From assembly GCF_021654335.1 (NCBI RefSeq), contig NZ_AP023423.1, positions 962,001 through 1,026,000 of the forward strand: 64,000 bases of DNA, given 5' to 3'. The position numbers were made by a program, and so were the translations under genes. Below are positions 40,214 through 52,669 of this stretch, in pieces. The stretch's first letter is position 1. Every line of letters begins with the position of its first letter. The notes below the pieces were generated by a model, which was not told the origin of the DNA, made no database searches, and saw nothing but the letters and a program-made list of their open reading frames with translations. The stretch comes from Sideroxyarcus emersonii. GTDB lineage: Bacteria; Pseudomonadota; Gammaproteobacteria; Burkholderiales; Gallionellaceae.

Positions 40214-43200
40214 ATGAACTTCCAGGACATAATGAACCGTATGCTCCCTCCACACGAAGGTGCAACTCCATTCGGTAAGACTGTAACGGCAGGTATTTCA
40301 AGTGGAGGAGCAAATGGTTTTTGTGATCCTCGTATACGGCACATTCCTCTAAGACAGATTCACTTTGGTGTTGATATAAATTATGCCGGTCAGGGGCAGA
40401 ATATTATGGGTCTTAACTGGACGCATCCAGCCATTTACTCTCCTGTGGAAGGTACGGTAATCGGTATTCAGCCTGCCGATAATGGAGTAATTATTCGCGA
40501 TGCCAATGGCCTAGTTCACGAACTTAGACATTTTGATGCCTTAAGCGATGCCGTCATTAACGCATATGAAGCATACAAGGCAGGGGATTACGCAAATGCA
40601 AACATTCAGGCTGGTTCGCAAATTGGGAACATGGGGAATAAAGGGCCAGGTATTAAAGATCAGCATGTTCATTACACTATAAGAGATCAGAGTGGAAGAG
40701 TGACTGATCCGGTGGAATATTGGGATACAGGCGAAATCACAAATACTTGCCCTCCTGATCCAAAACCATCTATCCCTGACAATATCAACACCGGTGTTAA
40801 CAATACTAAGAAATTCGTCCAGCGCTTCGGTGACCCGCTGACTCTCGACCTCAACGGCGACGGCATCAACACTGTTCCGCTCGCGCCCCCCCCAATCCTA
40901 TTCGACCACACTGGTTCAGGCATCAAGACCGGCACCGGCTGGATCGCGCCGGATGACGGCTTCCTTGTATTGGACAGAAACGGCAACGGCACAATCGACA
41001 ATGGCACCGAACTCTGCGGTGACAGCACCCCAATTCTTAATGCAAATGGAAATGTCATCGGCAAAGCCAAGGATGGTTTCGATGCACTCGCACAGCTGGA
41101 CACCAACCACGATGGGGTTGTGGATGCGCAGGATGCCAACTTCTACAACCTGCAAGTGTGGCAAGACCTCAACCAGGACGGCATCTCGCAAGCAGGCGAA
41201 CTCAAATACCTGGCCGACGACCTCAACATCACCAGCATCAACGTATCCGCCACCCAACACAGCCAGATGCTGCCCAGCGGCAACCAGATGGCCGACATCG
41301 GCAGCTTCACTTATGCCGATGGCCCAACGGGAAGTACCGGCAGCGTCAGCAACATGGCAGACATTAACCTCGCACTGGACACATTCCACCGCACCTTCGT
41401 CACTCCCGTACCACTCACCCCCGCCGCAGAACAACTGTCCGACATGCAAGGCTCTGGCCGCGTGCGCGACCTGAGCGAAGCCGTGAGCTTGAGCAGCACT
41501 CTTGAAGCAGTACTTACCCAATACAGCAACGCAGGCACACGCGAAGAACAACTGGCATTGATCGACAACCTGATTGCGGAATGGGGCAAGAGCAGTGGCT
41601 TTGCCGATATGCAAACCAGAGCGGCAGCAAACGGGTACACCTTGGTTTATGCCGGTCTTACGCCGGCACAGCAAGCTCATCTTTCCGTACTGGAGCAATT
41701 TACCGGCAGCAGCTATTTTCGTATGCCGTGGGAAGGCAACTCAGGAGCTATGGGTGCATCACAAGGCATGACAGTCGGCTACGACGGTAACCCCAAGCAC
41801 ATCCGTATAGACCTATCTACCCGCTTTCAGCAAACCAAGATGCTGGATGATACCTATGCCATTTTGCGGGATGCCGTGTATCAAGCCTTGTTACCACAAA
41901 CGCGTTTGCTTCCTTATCTCGACGCAGTTGGCTTGAAACAAGAGGGTGGCGATCTGGTGTATGACTTTGTAAACGTGCGGGAGCTTTTCCAGGCACAGAT
42001 ACTCGCCAATCCAGATAAAGCCATCGCTGATCTCGTTGAATTCGACCGCTACGGCAAGGATTACTTCCAGGGCAGCGACTGGGAAGCTCAGGGATGGCAA
42101 TTGCTGGGGGACACCCTCAACGACATCGCACTGACCGATCCTGCACATACCCTGTCTCCGGCCATCCTCAAAACCCTCGCTGACTTCAACATCCGCATGG
42201 ACGGCCAAGCCAACTTCAAATCCAACGCAGAAGTGCAGATCGCCAAAGCCGATGGGAGCACCCTCAATGCGGCATGGAATGGCAGTGTGCTCGTAGGCAA
42301 TGCAGGCAACGACGTGCTGAACGGTGGGTATTACGGAAACAACATCCTGATTGGCGGTGCGGGTGACGATGTGATTAATGGCGGAACGCTTGCCACCAAC
42401 ATCCTAGACGGCGGTGCAGGGGATGACGTACTCAAGGGCGGCTGGTACAACGACACTTTGCGTGGCGGGGATGGCAACGACTCATTAGATGGTGGCTGGG
42501 CAAACGATATTCTGGATGGCGGGGCAGGTGACGACACCCTGAATGGCGATACGGGCAACGATGTTCTCACTGGAGGGACGGGTAACGACATTCTCAAAGG
42601 CGGCAGCGGTAGCGATACTTATGTCTACAACAAAGGCGATGGTACGGACACCATCATCGACAGCAGCAACTGGCACACGGATACCAACATCCTGCAACTG
42701 GGGGCAGGCATCACCGCAGACAACCTGTTTGTGACCTACGACAGCGCAACCGGTACCGTGCTGCTGGACATGGGCAATGGCGACAGCATCCACATCGGTA
42801 ACCCCAACGACCTGGTTGTGCAGACGATACAGCTGGCTGACGGCAGTACGCTGGATGTCGATACCCTGATCAAGCAACGCAACCTCGTACAGAACGGCAC
42901 GGACGGTGCGGACACCCTGCAAGGCTCAGACTCTGGCTACACAGACGTGCTCAATGGCGGGGCGGGGGACGATACGCTGAACGGAGGTTCCGGCAATGAT
43001 GTGCTCACCGGCGGGGCAGGCAACGACGTATTGAGCGGCGGTATTGGCAATGATACCTACGTGTACAACCTGGGCGATGGTTCGGATCGGATCACAGATT
43101 ACGGGCGCGCTTCATACGACTGGAGGACAAATCAGTTCCGTAGTGCGGAAAACAATACATTGTCTTTCGGCGCAGGCATTACCGCAAACATGTTATCTGT

Positions 43201-46200
43201 GAGCTACGACAGCGTGACGCAGGCGGCAACGTTGGTGTTGAGCAATGGCGGCACCATCGAGATCGGCACACCGGATGATATGGCGATCCAGACATTGCAG
43301 TTTGTCGATGGCGGCACATTGAATATGAATGCGCTGGTTGCGCAACAGACATTGACCCAAGTAGGTACCGAAGGCAACGATGTGCTGACGGGTTCAGACT
43401 CGATACTCTTCCGCGATTCGATACAGGGGGTGGGAGGAGACGACACACTCTATGGCGGGGCAGGCGGCGATACGCTGGATGGTGGTGCGGGCAACGACAC
43501 ATTGTACGGCCAAAGCGGCAACGACATTCTCATCGGCGGTACGGGCAGTGATACCTTGTCCGGTGGAGGTGGAAACGACACCTGTGTGTACAACCTGGGC
43601 GATGGTGCGGACAAGATCATTGACGTGGTTGGTACTCATCCACAAGGGGGGGGAGGATGGATGACGCCGGATGTCAATACGCTCAGCTTCGGTGCGGGCA
43701 TCACAGCAGACATGCTCAAGATACGTTTCATGCCCGACCCCGCCGACCCAACAGGAAATACCGGTTCAATCGTATTCGATCTTGGAAATGGCGACGCCAT
43801 CAATGTCGGCAACGGTGATCAAGCAAGTAGTAGCTATAACCTATCTGTTCAAACTATCCAGTTTGCAGATGGTTCGATTTTCACTATCGACCAAATTTTG
43901 CACCGCAACAAGTTCTATCTGGACGGCACTGCCGCCGCGGAAAGCCTGACCGGATTCAATCATTTCTACGGCAACAATCTGCAGGGAATGGGTGGGAATG
44001 ACACGGTGACCGGTACAGAAGGTAACGACATTTTGAGCGGTGGAACAGGGAATGATGTACTGATCGGGATGGCGGGCAGCGATACTTATATATTTAACAT
44101 TGGAGATGGTGCCGATCAGATTATTGATTATCCCAGCGGGGCGCAGACCGCTTCTGGCTGGGTGGCAGGAACCAATACTTTGAGTTTTGGTGCAGGTATC
44201 ACGGCCGACATGGTTATACCTCGGTATGACATCAACATAAACGCAGTTGTCCTGGACTTGGGCAACGGCGATTCCATCAATGTGGGTACTGCAGATGCAT
44301 TGGCTATTCAACAATTGAAGTTCGCAGATGGCTCAATCGTGAATCTGAATGATTTCATAAGCCAGAAATCATTGACTGAGGTTGGAACCAACGGTTCGGA
44401 TGTATTGTATGGAAGCAACTCATTAAGCTATAGCGACATTTTGATCGGTGGAACCGGTAACGACTTATTAATAGGCGGGCGTGGGAGCGACACCTACGTT
44501 TTCAACCTTGGGGACGGGATCGACAATATTATCGATACAGGATCTCGTGATGTGGCGCAGGGTTCCGGCGTCAATGTGTTGCGTTTTGGCGCAGGCATTA
44601 CGGCCGACATGATATCGGTACAACTCGATGGTGAATTCGGTGATGTCACTCTTGATTTGGGTGGCGGCGACAGCATTACGATAGGCCAGATCGATTTGGC
44701 CACGAACGATATGAATGGCATTTCCATCCAGCAGTTGCAATTTACCGATGGAACAACGATCACTCCTTTTGAATTGATCGCCCAAAAAGGGCTTGATGTC
44801 ATCGGTGGAGATGGGATCGACGTTTTGCAAGGCGCTGCAAACTGGGGCAATCGGATGCAAGGTGGTGCCGGTGACGACAGCTTGTCGGGCGGCAGCGGGA
44901 GCGACATATTGGATGGCGGGGATGGGAACGACAGGCTGGACGGCGGACTGGGGAACGACACGTTGAACGGTGGTGCCGGAAACGATCAATTGGTCGGCGG
45001 CTATGGCAACGACGTGCTGACGGGTGGTACGGGAAGCGATACGCTCTTCGGCGGCGAAGGAGGCGATACATATATATTCAACCAGGGTGACGGCGTTGAT
45101 CTGATAGCTGATTCAAATACTGCAGGGCAGATCAATACGCTGCGGCTGGGTGCCGGATTGACAGTGCCGACGCTGAGTCTCGCTACGACTCAAGACAATG
45201 GATTATTGACGCTGGATTTCGGCAATGGCGATGCGGTTGTGATCGGTGGGTTCAACAGGAATGATCTGCTTGCTGGTTTGTCCATACAGCGCTTCGAGTT
45301 TGCCGACGGCACCGTAATGACAGCGCAACAGCTGATCGATCTTGGTATCAATGTCGATGGTACAGTTGGCGACGATGTGCTCCTGGGTTCCAGTGCGGCC
45401 GATTATATGTTCGGGGGGGATGGCAACGATGCTTTGATGGCTGGTGCGGCGAATGATATTTTGGATGGCGCTGCCGGTAACGACGTTTTGAGCGGTGAAG
45501 GCGGCAATGATACTTTGCAAGGTGGCACAGGTTATGACGCGTTATATGGTGGCGCAGGAAGCGATACCTATGTGTTCAATTGGGGCGATGGTCAGGACCG
45601 CATCATCGATAACCAGGGCAGCAACACTTTGCAGTTCGGTGCAGGAATTTTTGCTTCCGATGTGACCTTCAGTAAGTTCGGCTCCGATCTGCAAATCAAT
45701 CTTTCCAATGGCGCAGATGGTATCCGTGTGGTGGATTGGTTCGCGGGCAACTCGATTGAGACGCTGAATTTTGACGATGGAACTTCACTCGATTTGCGTG
45801 CCATGGAAGCATCGTTTGCGGATGTACCCATTGTGGGTACCGCAGCTGACGACACGCTGACCGGCAGTGCCGGGAACGATACGCTGGCAGGCGGACAAGG
45901 CAACGATACGTTGATCGGTGGCACCGGTAACGATACATACCTGTTCAATCCAGGTGATGGTGTGGATCAGATTTATGAACTGTCGGGTTTGGGCAAGCCC
46001 GCAACCGATAATTCGATCATGTTCGGCGCCGGAATTACGCCTGATATGCTTACCTTCAATGTGGATGTCGTTCAGGCAGCCGATGCCTGGCGCACGGGAT
46101 ATGGCAATACGCCATCATTCCCCTCCACCGCAGTTGACTTGGCCCCGAACGAAAATACCCGCCAAGTGATGACCATTTCTGTGGGTGCACAGGGCGATGC

Positions 46201-49200
46201 GATTCAGGTGATGTCTGGCATGAATGCCAGCGGCAAATTTAAATTCGCAGACGGATCTGAGTTTACGTTAAATGAATTGATCACTTGGCAGGATGCAGGG
46301 TTGCCGACTATCAATGACACGATCAACGATCCCTGGAGGGCGTCCACGTTGGACGGCGTCGGGACGTCCGCAGTTTTCAATGGCGGAATGGATAACGACA
46401 TTATCATCAGCGGTGATCAAAATGATTCCTATACCTTCAACCTTGGCGATGGACAGGATGTCATTGCAGATTTGGGGGGCTGGAATAACATCAGATTCGG
46501 GGCGGGAATCACAGCCCAGGACATAACCTGGAATTACGATCCGGCCAGTGCGACGCCGTTTACTCTGAATGTGGAGCCGTATGGCGACTCGATCGCGATC
46601 GCCAATGGCGAGCAGGGGATAATCCGGAACTTTGTTTTCAGCGATGGAACAGCAATTACTTTCGATCAATTGCTGGCGCAACAAGGTGGGTTGCCGCCCG
46701 TTACACCGGATACGTCCAAGTCGCTATATTCGTATAACTCCGGTTTGCTGATGGGTTCGAGTGCTGATGACACAATCAATTCGGATGTGACATCCTTTTC
46801 GGGAACTACAATTGTTGTGGGCGGCAAGGGTAACGATATCATGTACGGCTCAAACAGTACCTTCCTGTTCAACGTGGGTGATGGTCAGGACACGATCCAA
46901 ACTAAACGTTGGGGTGGCTCATATAGTGATTCCGGAATGACGTTGTTGTTTGGAACGGGGATTACGCCGGACGCTTCTTTCAATATTGAAGTCATTGAAA
47001 AGAAAAACACCGGCAGCCTCTGGAATTGGCAAACGGGCCAAATTGGGCTGGATTCACAGGACATCAGTATCAATTATGGCAATCAGGGGGATCAGGTATT
47101 CATTCAGGATGCCTATACATTCCAGGCGGGGCAGAATCAGCTTCCCGGCTCGCTTCCAAGTGCCTGGGATTGGTGGGGTGGCGAGGCGCAAACCGTACAG
47201 GGCATCCATAAGATCGAATTTGCCAACGGGGTTGTATGGAATTACGAAGACATCATGGCCCACGCCACTCACATCGTGGAAGATGCGACATCGGCACTTG
47301 TGACAGGAACGGGATATAACGATCGTATCATTGCGCACGCAGACAACTCTGTGCTGTCCGGCGGTATGGGTAACGACACCTACGTGATCAGCGAACCGGG
47401 CGATTACACCATCACGGATGCTTGCGGTGTTAGCGGCGGTAACAATGCTGTTGAATTCGCTTGGAACTATGCAGTTTCGAACTTTACGCTTTCGAACGAA
47501 GGTGGATTGGCCCTGAGTTTTGATAATGGCGCGACGATCCGCTTGAGTGAATTCGACCCGAATGACCCACAAGCTTCCTGTTCGATAGATTCCTTCAAGT
47601 TTGCCGATGGTACGGTGCTTACCTATGATCAAATTCTGGCACGCGGAATTGATATACAGGGTTCCGCCGCTTCGGAAGTCATCGAAGGAACGGCTGTCAA
47701 TGATCGGATTGGCGCGCTTGACGGCAATGACACAATCATCGGTGGAAAAGGGAACGACATTCTCCGGGGTGGTGAAGGAAGCGATACCTACGTGCACAAC
47801 CTCGGGGATGGTGCGGATACCATCATCGACCAGGGCTGGCACTGGAATGGTAATGTCCTGGCGGCTGACGAGAATACGCTTCAGCTAGGTGCAGGCATCG
47901 ACCAGTCCAACGTTTCGGTGAGCTTCAATGCTGATACTGGCAGCATCGTTTTGAATATGGCCGATGGCGGTAGTGTCTATCTCGGGCAACCCGGCGCATT
48001 TTCCGTTCAAACGATCCAGTTCGCGGACAGCACGTCATGGGATGAGTGGGCAGTCATTGCTCATTTGCCAAGTGGTGATGGCAACAATCTGGCGCCGACG
48101 CTATCGGGTTCGTTGGCTGATCAGAATGCGACGCAGGATTTGGCTTTCGTTTACCAGATACCGGACACTGTCTTTGCTGATCCGAACGGCGACAGTATGA
48201 GCTACAAGGTGGCCATGGCAGATGGCACAGCCTTGCCTGCCTGGGTTCAGTTCGACCCCGCTACGCGTACATTCAGCGGTACGCCGTCCAATGCGGACGT
48301 GCGCAGTATCAATCTGTCTGTGACAGCTACGGATAGCGCAGGTTTATCAACTAGCGGAACATTCGTTTTGAATGTGCTCAACGTTAACGATGCACCAGTT
48401 GTTTCAATGATGCTGGCAGATCAGGCGACAAAGGAGAATACGCCATTCAGCTATACGATTCCCGCGGACACATTCACTGACGCAGATACCATTTATGGGG
48501 ATAGTCTCAGCTACAGTGCGACGCTGGCGGATGGCTCGGCATTACCTTCATGGCTCACCTTCGATCCGTCCGCTGGCATTTTCAGTGGTACTCCAGGGCA
48601 CGGCGATACCGGAACGCTTGATGTCTTGGTGACGGCGACCGATACAGGCGGTCTGGCTGCGACAGCCACCCTTAAGTTGGATGTGGCTCCGAACAACCAG
48701 CCCCCCGTCGCTAATGCCGACAACATCATTACCAACGAGGATGCTGTACAAACCATCATTCCGGTTGCCACTCTGCTTGCCAACGACACTGACCCGAATG
48801 CGGGAGATGTGCTGACACTGAGTGGTTTTGATGGCGTGATCGCGAATGGAAACTTGGTAATGCAGGGAACCAATGGTGATCTGATGCTGGACATTGGTGA
48901 TCGTTATCAATCCCTGTCCGAAGGACAGGTTGCTACCGACAGCTTCAGTTATACGATCGTCGATCTGATGGGTGCCACATCTACTGCCATGGTGAACGTT
49001 GCCATCACCGGCACCAACGATGCCCCCGTGACTACGGTGGATACGGCAGCGGTGAAGGAAGATGCGACTCTTATTGCAACTGGAAATATCCTTGCCAATG
49101 ACAGCGACGTGGATCAGGGTGCCGTCCTGCAAGTTGCCGACGCAGGTGTTTATGTCCGCCAGTATGGCACGTTGACTCTGAATGCCGATGGCACATATAG

Positions 49201-51298
49201 CTATGCGCTGGACAATGCGCTCGCTGTTCAATCGCTCGCCGAAGGCCAAGTGGTAACAGAATCTTGTGCGTACCAAGCTTCAGATGGCATCACTTCCACG
49301 CCATCAACGCTGACCATCAGCATCACCGGTACAAACGATGCTCCGGTAGTTGCTGCAGACACGGCAGCCGTGCAGGAAGACCTGAGTATCGCTGCAACCG
49401 GCAATGTGCTGATCAACGATACCGATGTCGATCAAGGCACTGTGCTCAGTGTTGCCAATGCCGGAACCTATGTTTGTCAGTATGGCACGCTCACACTGAA
49501 CGCAGACGGCAGTTACAGCTACGCACTAGACAACGCCTCGCTCGGTGTCCAATCGTTGGCACAAGGTCAGGTGGTTACCGAGACCTTCGCGTATCAAGCG
49601 ACCGATGGCATCGTCGCAACCCCCTCGACACTTACCGTATCCATCACCGGCACCAACGATACACCGGTTATGACAGTGGATAGTGCAGCGATGCAGGAAG
49701 ACCTCGTTATCACTGCGACCGGTAATGTTCTTGCAAACGATACCGATGTCGATCAAGGCACAGTATTGCAAGTGGCAAATGCTGGGGTATACACGGGCCA
49801 GTACGGCACGCTCACGCTGAATGCTGATGGCAGCTACACCTACGCACTCGACAATGCTTCCATCGGTGTCCAATCGTTGGCACAAGGTCAGGTGGTTGCC
49901 GAGACCTTCGCATATCAGGCGACCGATGGCATTGTTGCAACGCCATCCACTCTGACTGTCAGCATTACTGGCACCAACGATGCGCCGGTAGTGGCCGTAC
50001 CGCTGTCCGACACCAGCACACTGGAAGACCAGCTCTTCCACTTCCAGGTGCCAGCCGATACCTTTACCGATATCGACCAAGGCGACGTGCTGACATACCA
50101 CGCCACGATGTCCGATGGCTCCGTACTGCCCGACTGGCTCACGTTCGATGCAACCACACTGACCTTCAGCGGCGTGCCTTCCAACTGGGATGTGGGTGTG
50201 TTCAATGTATCTGTGACTGCGACCGATACCGGCGGACTTTCGGCAATTGACACCTTTACGCTCGATGTGCAGAACGTCAACGATGCGCCGATCATGCTCA
50301 GCCACATCGCTGACCAGCATATTGCCGAGAGCCATTGTGATGACCACTACGGTTTCAGCTTCGCCGTGCCAGCCAACACTTTTGACGACTGGGATATCGT
50401 CCATGGCGACAGTCTCACCTACAGCGCCACCATGGCGGATGGAGAAAAGCTTCCATGCTGGCTCAAGTTTGATGCGGCCACCTGCACCTTCAGCGGCAGG
50501 GCCGAGGGTTCCGGCAGTTGGGACATCCTGCTGACGGCCACCGACCGGGCCGGCGCCAGTGTCTCGCAAGTCTTCAACCTGAGCGCAGGGCAAGATCGTC
50601 ACGAAGAACATCGCGACAATTGCCATGACGATCATGCGCTGCCAGTCGACGCCACCCAGGACGAGATCATCACCGGCAGTTCGGTGAACGACATCATCCA
50701 CACCGGTAACGGTGCCGACACCATCGTCTTCAAGCGTGGCTATGGCCAAGACACAGTCTATGGCGGCATCGGTACCGACAACACCGTGGTGCTAGGTGGT
50801 GGTATCCAGACGGCTGATATCGCACTCTCCAAACAGGGTAACGACCTCATCCTTGAATCCGGCAACAGCGCCCAGATTACCTTCAGGAACTGGTATGACA
50901 CCAGCGTCAACCATAAGAGCGTGCTGAACCTGGAGATCATCTCCAATGCGATGTCCGGCTTTGGTGAAGACAATCACCACGGCGAGCACGACGATCATTT
51001 GTCGATCCGGCAATTCGACTTCACTGCGGTGGTCAATGCCTTTGACCAGGCGTTGGCGACCAATCCGGCACTGAATGCATGGAGCATGACCGATGCCTTG
51101 CTGAGCGCACATCTGGAAGGCTGCGACTCTTCGGCCCTGGGTGGCGACCTAGCAAACCAGTTCAATCAGAACGGGAGCTGGGCGGGCATAGCTCTAGCCT
51201 CATCGCAGACGGCCATCAATGACGCCAACTTCGGTGGTATACCCCAACAACTTCATCCTTTTGCGGGGCTGCAGACCACAACGGCAAAATTGGGGTAA
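40214..51298 (+). CDS. Giant RTX protein with N-terminal M23/LytM-like domain, type I secretion substrate
   Basis: The 3,694-residue protein starts at ATG 40214 (GGAG six bases before) and has no Sec signal. Residues about 45-175 form an M23/LytM-like peptidase domain: H50 and D54 in HFGVD and H151-V-H153 match the zinc ligands. EF-hand-like loops follow (DLNGDGIN at 212, DRNGNGTID at 254, DTNHDGVVD at 296, DLNQDGIS at 318). RTX repeats fill about 695-2,620, then cadherin-like/He_PIG domains, one VCBS-like domain, three VCBS repeats and two more cadherin-like domains up to about 3,460. The C-terminal 210 residues hold a last RTX-like unit and the probable secretion signal. Cysteines and His/Asp-rich patches are unusually frequent. 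Function: adhesin, peptidoglycan-active effector or both. Confidence 0.9.
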   Translation: MNFQDIMNRMLPPHEGATPFGKTVTAGISSGGANGFCDPRIRHIPLRQIHFGVDINYAGQGQNIMGLNWTHPAIYSPVEGTVIGIQPADNGVIIRDANGLVHELRHFDALSDAVINAYEAYKAGDYANANIQAGSQIGNMGNKGPGIKDQHVHYTIRDQSGRVTDPVEYWDTGEITNTCPPDPKPSIPDNINTGVNNTKKFVQRFGDPLTLDLNGDGINTVPLAPPPILFDHTGSGIKTGTGWIAPDDGFLVLDRNGNGTIDNGTELCGDSTPILNANGNVIGKAKDGFDALAQLDTNHDGVVDAQDANFYNLQVWQDLNQDGISQAGELKYLADDLNITSINVSATQHSQMLPSGNQMADIGSFTYADGPTGSTGSVSNMADINLALDTFHRTFVTPVPLTPAAEQLSDMQGSGRVRDLSEAVSLSSTLEAVLTQYSNAGTREEQLALIDNLIAEWGKSSGFADMQTRAAANGYTLVYAGLTPAQQAHLSVLEQFTGSSYFRMPWEGNSGAMGASQGMTVGYDGNPKHIRIDLSTRFQQTKMLDDTYAILRDAVYQALLPQTRLLPYLDAVGLKQEGGDLVYDFVNVRELFQAQILANPDKAIADLVEFDRYGKDYFQGSDWEAQGWQLLGDTLNDIALTDPAHTLSPAILKTLADFNIRMDGQANFKSNAEVQIAKADGSTLNAAWNGSVLVGNAGNDVLNGGYYGNNILIGGAGDDVINGGTLATNILDGGAGDDVLKGGWYNDTLRGGDGNDSLDGGWANDILDGGAGDDTLNGDTGNDVLTGGTGNDILKGGSGSDTYVYNKGDGTDTIIDSSNWHTDTNILQLGAGITADNLFVTYDSATGTVLLDMGNGDSIHIGNPNDLVVQTIQLADGSTLDVDTLIKQRNLVQNGTDGADTLQGSDSGYTDVLNGGAGDDTLNGGSGNDVLTGGAGNDVLSGGIGNDTYVYNLGDGSDRITDYGRASYDWRTNQFRSAENNTLSFGAGITANMLSVSYDSVTQAATLVLSNGGTIEIGTPDDMAIQTLQFVDGGTLNMNALVAQQTLTQVGTEGNDVLTGSDSILFRDSIQGVGGDDTLYGGAGGDTLDGGAGNDTLYGQSGNDILIGGTGSDTLSGGGGNDTCVYNLGDGADKIIDVVGTHPQGGGGWMTPDVNTLSFGAGITADMLKIRFMPDPADPTGNTGSIVFDLGNGDAINVGNGDQASSSYNLSVQTIQFADGSIFTIDQILHRNKFYLDGTAAAESLTGFNHFYGNNLQGMGGNDTVTGTEGNDILSGGTGNDVLIGMAGSDTYIFNIGDGADQIIDYPSGAQTASGWVAGTNTLSFGAGITADMVIPRYDININAVVLDLGNGDSINVGTADALAIQQLKFADGSIVNLNDFISQKSLTEVGTNGSDVLYGSNSLSYSDILIGGTGNDLLIGGRGSDTYVFNLGDGIDNIIDTGSRDVAQGSGVNVLRFGAGITADMISVQLDGEFGDVTLDLGGGDSITIGQIDLATNDMNGISIQQLQFTDGTTITPFELIAQKGLDVIGGDGIDVLQGAANWGNRMQGGAGDDSLSGGSGSDILDGGDGNDRLDGGLGNDTLNGGAGNDQLVGGYGNDVLTGGTGSDTLFGGEGGDTYIFNQGDGVDLIADSNTAGQINTLRLGAGLTVPTLSLATTQDNGLLTLDFGNGDAVVIGGFNRNDLLAGLSIQRFEFADGTVMTAQQLIDLGINVDGTVGDDVLLGSSAADYMFGGDGNDALMAGAANDILDGAAGNDVLSGEGGNDTLQGGTGYDALYGGAGSDTYVFNWGDGQDRIIDNQGSNTLQFGAGIFASDVTFSKFGSDLQINLSNGADGIRVVDWFAGNSIETLNFDDGTSLDLRAMEASFADVPIVGTAADDTLTGSAGNDTLAGGQGNDTLIGGTGNDTYLFNPGDGVDQIYELSGLGKPATDNSIMFGAGITPDMLTFNVDVVQAADAWRTGYGNTPSFPSTAVDLAPNENTRQVMTISVGAQGDAIQVMSGMNASGKFKFADGSEFTLNELITWQDAGLPTINDTINDPWRASTLDGVGTSAVFNGGMDNDIIISGDQNDSYTFNLGDGQDVIADLGGWNNIRFGAGITAQDITWNYDPASATPFTLNVEPYGDSIAIANGEQGIIRNFVFSDGTAITFDQLLAQQGGLPPVTPDTSKSLYSYNSGLLMGSSADDTINSDVTSFSGTTIVVGGKGNDIMYGSNSTFLFNVGDGQDTIQTKRWGGSYSDSGMTLLFGTGITPDASFNIEVIEKKNTGSLWNWQTGQIGLDSQDISINYGNQGDQVFIQDAYTFQAGQNQLPGSLPSAWDWWGGEAQTVQGIHKIEFANGVVWNYEDIMAHATHIVEDATSALVTGTGYNDRIIAHADNSVLSGGMGNDTYVISEPGDYTITDACGVSGGNNAVEFAWNYAVSNFTLSNEGGLALSFDNGATIRLSEFDPNDPQASCSIDSFKFADGTVLTYDQILARGIDIQGSAASEVIEGTAVNDRIGALDGNDTIIGGKGNDILRGGEGSDTYVHNLGDGADTIIDQGWHWNGNVLAADENTLQLGAGIDQSNVSVSFNADTGSIVLNMADGGSVYLGQPGAFSVQTIQFADSTSWDEWAVIAHLPSGDGNNLAPTLSGSLADQNATQDLAFVYQIPDTVFADPNGDSMSYKVAMADGTALPAWVQFDPATRTFSGTPSNADVRSINLSVTATDSAGLSTSGTFVLNVLNVNDAPVVSMMLADQATKENTPFSYTIPADTFTDADTIYGDSLSYSATLADGSALPSWLTFDPSAGIFSGTPGHGDTGTLDVLVTATDTGGLAATATLKLDVAPNNQPPVANADNIITNEDAVQTIIPVATLLANDTDPNAGDVLTLSGFDGVIANGNLVMQGTNGDLMLDIGDRYQSLSEGQVATDSFSYTIVDLMGATSTAMVNVAITGTNDAPVTTVDTAAVKEDATLIATGNILANDSDVDQGAVLQVADAGVYVRQYGTLTLNADGTYSYALDNALAVQSLAEGQVVTESCAYQASDGITSTPSTLTISITGTNDAPVVAADTAAVQEDLSIAATGNVLINDTDVDQGTVLSVANAGTYVCQYGTLTLNADGSYSYALDNASLGVQSLAQGQVVTETFAYQATDGIVATPSTLTVSITGTNDTPVMTVDSAAMQEDLVITATGNVLANDTDVDQGTVLQVANAGVYTGQYGTLTLNADGSYTYALDNASIGVQSLAQGQVVAETFAYQATDGIVATPSTLTVSITGTNDAPVVAVPLSDTSTLEDQLFHFQVPADTFTDIDQGDVLTYHATMSDGSVLPDWLTFDATTLTFSGVPSNWDVGVFNVSVTATDTGGLSAIDTFTLDVQNVNDAPIMLSHIADQHIAESHCDDHYGFSFAVPANTFDDWDIVHGDSLTYSATMADGEKLPCWLKFDAATCTFSGRAEGSGSWDILLTATDRAGASVSQVFNLSAGQDRHEEHRDNCHDDHALPVDATQDEIITGSSVNDIIHTGNGADTIVFKRGYGQDTVYGGIGTDNTVVLGGGIQTADIALSKQGNDLILESGNSAQITFRNWYDTSVNHKSVLNLEIISNAMSGFGEDNHHGEHDDHLSIRQFDFTAVVNAFDQALATNPALNAWSMTDALLSAHLEGCDSSALGGDLANQFNQNGSWAGIALASSQTAINDANFGGIPQQLHPFAGLQTTTAKLG
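42290..48070 (+). repeat. RTX nonapeptide repeat region in twelve modules
   Basis: Inside the giant gene, blocks of GGXGXDXLX nonapeptides alternate with a conserved sequence of the form [16 protein letters not shown]...LXFGAGIT...[10 protein letters not shown] count twelve such DTY-type modules, plus a thirteenth related one near 50,700. Each has about 110-180 residues. The nonapeptides bind calcium and fold into parallel beta-rolls after secretion; the linking segment resembles the haemolysin-type calcium-binding related domain. Confidence 0.9.
49010..49969 (+). repeat. Three tandem VCBS-type repeats of 106-107 residues
   Basis: GTND marks the repeat boundaries at 49010, 49328, 49649 and 49970, giving periods of 318, 321 and 321 bases. 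The units share TAAVQEDL...[32 protein letters not shown] and [15 protein letters not shown]. The last two units are very similar even at the DNA level, pointing to recent duplication or gene conversion. Confidence 0.85.
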
Positions 51299-51301
51299 AC
51301 A

Positions 51302-52669
51302 ATGACGAACAAGTCACCCGTCCTGTCTCCGGAGGCACTGGATTTTGCCCCGGGGCTGCTGGCCATCCAGGAAAGTCCGCCGGCACGCCTGCCGCGTGCC
51401 GTGATGTATACGGTAAGCAGCTTGTTTGCCATCCTTGTGCTGTGGTCGGTGTTCGGCAAGTTGAACGTTATTGCCAGCGCGGAAGGCCGCTTGGTGCCGC
51501 AGACCTACGTCAAGATCGTGCAGCCTGCCGATGCGGGCATTGTGCAGGAGATACTGGTCAAGGAAGGCGAAGCGGTACAGGCGGGGCAGGTGTTGATGCG
51601 CATGGATACCAAGTTGGCCGAGGCCGACGCGAAGACTATCGGCAACGATCTGGCCATACGCTCGTTGCAGCTGCGTCGCATCGATGCCGAACTGAGCGGC
51701 AAGCCTTTACTCAAAAAAACGGGCGATCCGGACGACCTGTTCAGGCATGTCGAGGCTCAATACCGCGATCATCGGCAATCCTATCTGGATGCACTGGAAC
51801 AGGCGCAGGCTGCATTGAGCAAGTCGCAGCGCGAATACGATTCCGCAAAGGAAGTGCTGGCCAAACTGGTTGAAACCACTCCCATCCTGAAGCAGCAGGC
51901 GGAGGCCTATGCGGACATGGGCAAGGAAGGCTATGCGCCGCAAGTGACGGTGCGCGACAAGCAGCGCGAGTATCTGGAAAAAGCCCAGGACCTGCGCGCG
52001 CAGGAGGCGACCGTTGCCGGCCTGGAAGCAGCCATCAACCAGGCTCAAAAGCAGATCGACATGATCACCTCCAAGTATCGCAGCGATCTGCGCAACGAGC
52101 GGATGGATGCTGAAGGACAATACCGCAAGCTGGGGCAGGACTGGGTCAAGCAGGAACACAAGAACGAGCTGCTTGAACTCCGGGCACCGCAGGCTGGAAT
52201 CGTCAATGATCTGGCCACTCATACCGTCGGTACGGTGGTGTCGCCCGGCACCGTGCTGTTGTCGATTGTCCCGAAGAACGAAGCACTGGTTGCCGAGGTC
52301 AGCGTCAAAAACGACGATGTCGGTTTTGTGTACCCGCAACAACGGGTCAAGGTGAAACTGGCCGCCTATCCCTTCGAGGAATACGGCATGCTGGACGGCG
52401 AGGTCATCCACATCGGTCCCGATGCCTCAGCGCCAGACTCGCAGCAGCAACAGGGCAAGGATGGCAATGGCAGCAAACAGCAACAACCAAGCATCTACAA
52501 AGCCATCGTCGCCCTCGATCAACAAACGCTCGAAGCAGAAGGCAAGCAGCATAAACTGGTTGCCGGCATGCAGGTGGTGGCCGAGATCAATCAGGGGCGA
52601 CGAACCGTATTGCAGTACCTGTTGTCGCCCGTCATCAAGACTTTTGATGAGAGCGGGCACGAGCGGTGA
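51302..52669 (+). CDS. Type I secretion membrane fusion protein, HlyD family
   Basis: The 455-residue periplasmic adaptor connects the ABC exporter to the outer-membrane channel. One transmembrane helix lies near residues 35-55. A split biotinyl-lipoyl-like domain lies on either side (QPADAGIVQEILVKEGEAVQAGQVLMRMD before, LRAPQAGIVNDLATHTVGTVVSPGTVLLSIVP after). A long coiled-coil hairpin (about 125-285) and a C-terminal beta-barrel portion complete it. A Gln/Ser-rich insert (DSQQQQGKDGNGSKQQQPS, near 380) interrupts the C-terminal domain. It begins three bases after the giant gene and overlaps the TolC-like gene (GTGA). Confidence 0.93.
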   Translation: MTNKSPVLSPEALDFAPGLLAIQESPPARLPRAVMYTVSSLFAILVLWSVFGKLNVIASAEGRLVPQTYVKIVQPADAGIVQEILVKEGEAVQAGQVLMRMDTKLAEADAKTIGNDLAIRSLQLRRIDAELSGKPLLKKTGDPDDLFRHVEAQYRDHRQSYLDALEQAQAALSKSQREYDSAKEVLAKLVETTPILKQQAEAYADMGKEGYAPQVTVRDKQREYLEKAQDLRAQEATVAGLEAAINQAQKQIDMITSKYRSDLRNERMDAEGQYRKLGQDWVKQEHKNELLELRAPQAGIVNDLATHTVGTVVSPGTVLLSIVPKNEALVAEVSVKNDDVGFVYPQQRVKVKLAAYPFEEYGMLDGEVIHIGPDASAPDSQQQQGKDGNGSKQQQPSIYKAIVALDQQTLEAEGKQHKLVAGMQVVAEINQGRRTVLQYLLSPVIKTFDESGHER

